This document shows, in pieces, positions 4,711-6,797 of a DNA stretch of 6,797 nt. Each line of letters begins with the position of its first letter. Position 1 is the stretch's first letter. The notes beneath the pieces were generated by a model. The model ran no database searches. It was not told where the DNA came from and saw only the letters and a program-made list of their open reading frames with translations. The stretch spans positions 1-6,797 of the forward strand of contig DAOURR010000086.1 in NCBI GenBank assembly GCA_030627625.1, in the 5' to 3' direction. Position numbers and translations under genes: made by a program. Source of the DNA: UBA3103 sp002365855 (GTDB lineage: Bacteria; Bacillota; Desulfotomaculia; Desulfotomaculales; Pelotomaculaceae).

Positions 4711-4790
4711 GCACAAGAGAACCGTCCCCCTGTGCCGTTGTCCGTCCCCCTGTGCCGTTGTCCCTGTGCCGTTTGTCCCCCTGTGCCGTT
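4711..4790 (-). repeat. Complete REP followed by three tandem half-REPs
   Basis: 4711-4735 is a full REP (minus strand GCACA-G-GGGGA-CGGT-TCTCT-TGTGC). Next to it TGTGCCGTT recurs at 4731, 4751, 4765 and 4782. The first two units (4722-4741 and 4742-4761) are identical 20-mers; the third has lost about five bases and the fourth is slightly altered. Only the outer arm and C-run are repeated, so these extra units cannot form the complete hairpin. The array ends 8 bp after the stop codon of the CC-motif gene and is probably transcribed in its 3' tail. Confidence 0.85.
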
Positions 4791-4798
4791 TTTATTAC

Positions 4799-5122
4799 CT
4801 ACTGACCGGCGTAATTAGGAGTGAAACAATCCCTATACCTAAGCCCTTCTATATTTAGACATTTGTACGGGGAGTTGTTATCCGCCAGGCATATCACGGC
4901 CCCGTCCGGAGCAACAACTGCGCCGTCCTTAAATACGTAGACCTTAATCCCATCAACAACAACTTCTTCATAACTTTCGGGTTCGGACGGTTTATATTCA
5001 AAGACAAGAGGCTCGTTGCTGTAGCCGCAGCAGCTGGCCATACCTACCGACTCCACGGTTATGGCGTCAACCTTGCTTAGAATATAGTCCCTGGCTTCTT
5101 TGGTAATCTCTAATTTGATCAT
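4799..5122 (-). CDS. HesB-like CC-motif protein (CC/Se (seleno)protein type)
   Basis: 107 residues. The start MIKLEITKEARDYILSK and the strand-rich middle (VVVDGIKVYVFKDGAVV) fit the HesB/IscA-like fold, but the canonical C...CGC triad is replaced by a vicinal pair Cys31-Cys32 in VGMASCCGYS, with further cysteines at 78, 88 and 99. I recall a clostridial family described by a CC motif that is Cys-Sec in some members; here both codons are ordinary Cys. A role in redox or metal/selenium chemistry is inference. The start is ATG 5122 with AAGGAGGT (5127-5134) 4 nt upstream; an alternative ATG at 5161 has AGGGGG upstream and would add 13 residues not typical of the family. It follows the MarR gene by 81 nt without a clear promoter, so they probably form one operon. 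Confidence 0.65.
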   Translation of the reverse strand: MIKLEITKEARDYILSKVDAITVESVGMASCCGYSNEPLVFEYKPSEPESYEEVVVDGIKVYVFKDGAVVAPDGAVICLADNNSPYKCLNIEGLRYRDCFTPNYAGQ

Positions 5123-5203
5123 TTTTACCTCCTTGAATAGTAATTTAGCGGCTTTTGTCATAGGCATCCCCCTGATCTAGGTTCAATAAATCTATATCGC
5201 AGA

Positions 5204-5638
5204 TCAATATTTTTTATCCAGATTTGCGTTTACCTTATACAATAACTTTTCGAAATTCTCTGTTTCACCGTCAGTTAAACCACCATAAAGTAATGCATCG
5301 ATTTTTTTAGATATATCATAAAAAATCGGTTTCAGTTCAATTCCCTTACAGGTTAATTTTATATAAGTTACCCTGCTGTCCGTGCTGCTTCTTTCCCTTT
5401 CTACAAAACCGTACTCCACAAGTTTGTCAATCAATACTGTAACTGTTGGCTTGGTCCTGTTGATCCTGTCCGCCAACTCCTTCATGGTGTTTTTCTCCCC
5501 TTGAAAAAGAACCACTAAAATATCACCATGAGAAGGAACAATCCCTTTAATCCCATGGTTTTCGAGTTCCCTGACGATAAATCTGTTCGCTTTTTCTCTT
5601 ATTCTGCTGATTAAAGCAAGCGCGTTTCCTTTTTTCAT
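5204..5638 (-). CDS. MarR-family transcriptional repressor
   Basis: 144 residues, normal MarR length. N-terminal dimerisation helices (1-45) are followed by the winged helix: MKELADRINRTKPTVTVLID (52-71) as helix-turn-helix and KLVEYGFVERERSSTDSRVT (72-91) as wing, with the usual D-x-R (Asp87, Arg89), then C-terminal helices. The only cysteine is Cys97 after the wing (LTCKG), not the N-terminal sensing Cys of OhrR. The ATG at 5636-5638 is preceded by an in-frame TAA two codons upstream and by no ribosome site; see the promoter entry. It likely represses itself and the downstream CC-motif gene; the ligand is unknown. Confidence 0.9.
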   Translation of the reverse strand: MKKGNALALISRIREKANRFIVRELENHGIKGIVPSHGDILVVLFQGEKNTMKELADRINRTKPTVTVLIDKLVEYGFVERERSSTDSRVTYIKLTCKGIELKPIFYDISKKIDALLYGGLTDGETENFEKLLYKVNANLDKKY

Positions 5639-5644
5639 ATTTTA

Positions 5645-5674
5645 ATTATAGTTAGATATCTAACTATTTGTCAA
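5645..5674 (-). promoter_or_regulatory. Consensus promoter with a perfect 20-bp palindromic operator; leaderless start
   Basis: On the minus strand TTGACA (5669-5674), 18-bp spacer, TATAAT (5645-5650): both hexamers match the sigma-A consensus. The spacer and the edge of the -10 hold the perfect palindrome ATAGTTAGAT/ATCTAACTAT (5648-5667), the size and place expected for a MarR dimer blocking RNA polymerase. The -10 ends only 6 nt before the A of the MarR start codon, so transcription should begin at or next to the ATG, giving a leaderless mRNA. Confidence 0.85.
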
Positions 5675-5748
5675 GCTTTTATGTAGTTTTATGGAGTACA
5701 ATAGTCGCTCATCATTGCAAGCAAAAAAAAGGATTATATAATATTGGC

Positions 5749-6090
5749 TTATGCCTTCATTTTATTAAAAATAGACAATAGCTGCTCTTTTAGTTCAGGC
5801 AGGTCTACTTCACATGTATTCCATACAATGCCATAGTCTATGCCATTATATTCATGTGCTATAATATCTCTCATCCCTGTCATCTGCCTCCAAGGAATCT
5901 GTGGATAATTTTCTTTTGTTTCATTTGTAATCCTTTTAGCTGCTTCTCCTATTATCTCAAGTCGCCTTACCACAGCATCTTGGAATTGTTGCGAGCACAT
6001 AAAATCTTCTTCAGTCTTATTTTCTAAGTATCTCTCAATAAGCTCCATACTTTTCAAAATGTCTTCAAAAAAAGCAAGTTCTTTTTTCAA
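5749..6090 (-). CDS. hepT: HepT-like HEPN ribonuclease toxin (DUF86)
   Basis: 113 residues, all-helical HEPN fold of the HepT/DUF86 family. The RX4HXY motif is Arg74-DIIA-His79-E-Tyr81 (MRDIIAHEY), the RNase active site; the Tyr is the residue AMPylated by the cognate antitoxin in studied systems. Also typical are the helix DAVVRRLEIIGEAAKRI (38-54) and IPWRQM (65-70). It starts with TTG (6088-6090), overlapping the antitoxin stop as TTGA, with AGGTGA (6095-6100) 4 nt upstream. All key residues are intact. After the stop I see eight T preceded only by AT pairs (around 5725-5745), not a convincing terminator. Confidence 0.9.
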   Translation of the reverse strand: MKKELAFFEDILKSMELIERYLENKTEEDFMCSQQFQDAVVRRLEIIGEAAKRITNETKENYPQIPWRQMTGMRDIIAHEYNGIDYGIVWNTCEVDLPELKEQLLSIFNKMKA

Positions 6091-6377
6091 ATTATCACCT
6101 GCTTTTCTCGCATAATCATATCTTTAATATAAGAAGATATCTTTGTGCTTCCGGTTGTTAAGTCTATGTTTTTATTTAGCGTTAATTCTAGCTCCTCTTT
6201 TAAATCTACCAGGTCAAAAAGAGTCTTTTTCATACCAGGTGCGTAGTCAATTATAAAATCAATATCGCTCTTATCTGTTTGGACTCCTCTGGCATACGAA
6301 CCAAACACCGATGCTTTAACGACACCATGACGTTTTAAAACAGGCACCGCTTTTTGTTTGATCATTTCTAAATTCAT
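6087..6377 (-). CDS. mntA: MntA-like nucleotidyltransferase antitoxin
   Basis: 96 residues, minimal nucleotidyltransferase fold. GSX10DXD is Gly26-Ser27 ... Asp38-Ile-Asp40 (VFGSYARGVQTDKSDIDF), and a third acidic residue is Asp72 in NKNIDLTT. Members paired with HepT transfer AMP to the toxin's Tyr and inactivate it. I chose ATG 6377, because TGAGGTG (6384-6390) lies 6 nt before it; the frame also has a GTG at 6386, but that codon is part of the ribosome site. The antitoxin comes first and its stop overlaps the toxin start, so both are made from one mRNA. Confidence 0.9.
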   Translation of the reverse strand: MNLEMIKQKAVPVLKRHGVVKASVFGSYARGVQTDKSDIDFIIDYAPGMKKTLFDLVDLKEELELTLNKNIDLTTGSTKISSYIKDMIMREKQVII

Positions 6378-6395
6378 TTTTTTCACCTCAGTAAT

Positions 6396-6425
6396 ATTAT
6401 ACCCAAAGTACTCATGGTGGTTCTA
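6396..6425 (-). promoter_or_regulatory. Promoter of the MntA-HepT operon
   Basis: TATAAT (6396-6401, minus strand) is perfect; the -35 is weak (TAGAAC at 6420-6425, spacer 18). The start would be about 6389, giving a leader of only about a dozen nucleotides that begins with the GAGGTG ribosome site. Confidence 0.5.
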
Positions 6426-6474
6426 GCTTTTATTTTCAGCAAAATCCTTCTCATTATTTATTATTTCTTAATTA

Positions 6475-6630
6475 CTATGCCGCCCATTTCTGACCCTTCG
6501 AGGCGTATTCGTAAATCAGCTCATATGTAATCTTACACTTTTGTTGAAAAGCCTCTGGTTCTTTGGCTGGTCTGCCATAGTATTTAGGAATATTAAAATT
6601 GAGAAAACAATAATCATACCAATATTTACT
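6475..6630 (-). pseudogene. 3' remnant of an unidentified gene
   Basis: On the minus strand 51 codons are open, reading SKYWYDYCFLNFNIPKYYGR, then PAKEPEAFQQKCKITYELIY and a last segment EYASKGQKWAA before TAG. The composition is clearly protein-like. There is no start codon in the open part; the same frame continues upstream past one TAA (6631-6633) into 13 codons beginning with an ATG at 6672 (MIREAEATPAKIR). Either a nonsense mutation split a short gene, or only the end of a larger gene remains. I do not recognise the family. The intron boundary is only 32 bp beyond that ATG. Confidence 0.45.
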
Positions 6631-6663
6631 TTATCTTATTTTTGCCGGTGTTGCCTCGGCCTC

Positions 6664-6680
6664 ACGAATCATCGATTCGT
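6664..6680. repeat. Hairpin upstream of the intron insertion site
   Basis: ACGAATC (6664-6670) and GATTCGT (6674-6680) form a perfect 7-bp stem with the loop ATC, 24 bp before the intron 5' boundary. Some bacterial group II introns (class C) prefer sites after hairpins, but those are normally terminators with a T-run, which is missing here. Confidence 0.4.
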
Positions 6681-6704
6681 TTGAATGGATTCCTGCTTAT
6701 TCTT

Positions 6705-6797
6705 GTGCGCCCGGCATGGGCGCAGTCTAACGGGTGAAAGTCCCTAGTGCGGGTTGATAGTGCCAAGCACATAGCCAAAGGCAAGGGTGTCCACCGC
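6705..6797 (+). mobile_element. Group II intron, 5' end (continues past the window)
   Basis: The intron begins GTGCGCCC at 6705, matching the bacterial group II 5' consensus GUGYG. The first stem is GCGCCC-GGCAT-GGGCGC (6707-6723), followed by CAGTCTAACGGGTGAAAGTCCC and later GCAAGGGTGTCC, text typical of domain I in bacterial ORF-bearing group II introns. Only 93 bases are present; the reverse transcriptase and domains II-VI would lie beyond the edge. The inserted strand is plus, opposite to the neighbouring genes, so it does not interrupt them in sense. Confidence 0.8.

Noticed and set aside
4711..4790. Repeats as a CRISPR array
   Set aside because: Units are adjacent, about 14-20 bp, without unique spacers.
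6701..6712. TTCTTGTGCGCC as another REP, similar to TTCTCTTGTGCGAGC
   Set aside because: The match ends at the intron boundary, and the GGGGGAC core and first arm are absent.

Overview
The window looks like an accessory stretch of a low-to-moderate GC, spore-former-type Clostridia chromosome, most likely a Peptococcaceae-like anaerobe (Pelotomaculum/Desulfotomaculum type). This rests on strong AGGAGG-type ribosome sites, sigma-A promoters, the kind of purF paralog, a HesB-like CC-motif protein, and a REP family whose core reads GGGGGACGGTTCTC. The taxonomic call is inference from sequence style, not from a search.

Left part (1-1000): a REP-associated tyrosine transposase (RAYT) on the minus strand, flanked by two REP hairpins in inverted orientation. 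Then come a 70-residue two-helix membrane protein (plus strand) and, convergent to it, a divergent amidophosphoribosyltransferase (PurF) paralog that keeps the PRPP loop and the four Fe-S cysteines but has lost the glutaminase nucleophile.

Middle (2845-4800): an AT-rich intergenic region with an orphan terminator, then a Phd/YefM-RelE/ParE toxin-antitoxin operon with its own promoter and palindromic operator. Next is about 950 bp of genomic debris: two more REP hairpins with different but self-complementary outer stems, a truncated helix-turn-helix gene, the 3' end of an unidentified gene, a 5' fragment of a second RAYT copy (about 97% identical to the first by eye) and a tandem array of half-REPs.

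Right part (4799-6797), all genes on the minus strand: a MarR repressor, probably leaderless and autoregulated through a perfect 20-bp palindrome, followed by a small HesB-like CC-motif protein. A HepT-MntA (HEPN/MNT) toxin-antitoxin pair with overlapping genes follows, then the decayed end of an unknown gene. The window ends inside the first 93 bases of a plus-strand group II intron.

Overall there is one plausible metabolic gene, one small regulatory operon, two toxin-antitoxin modules, and at least three kinds of mobile sequence. The most original signals are the covarying REP family spread by the RAYT, the glutaminase-dead PurF paralog, and the leaderless MarR/CC-protein unit.
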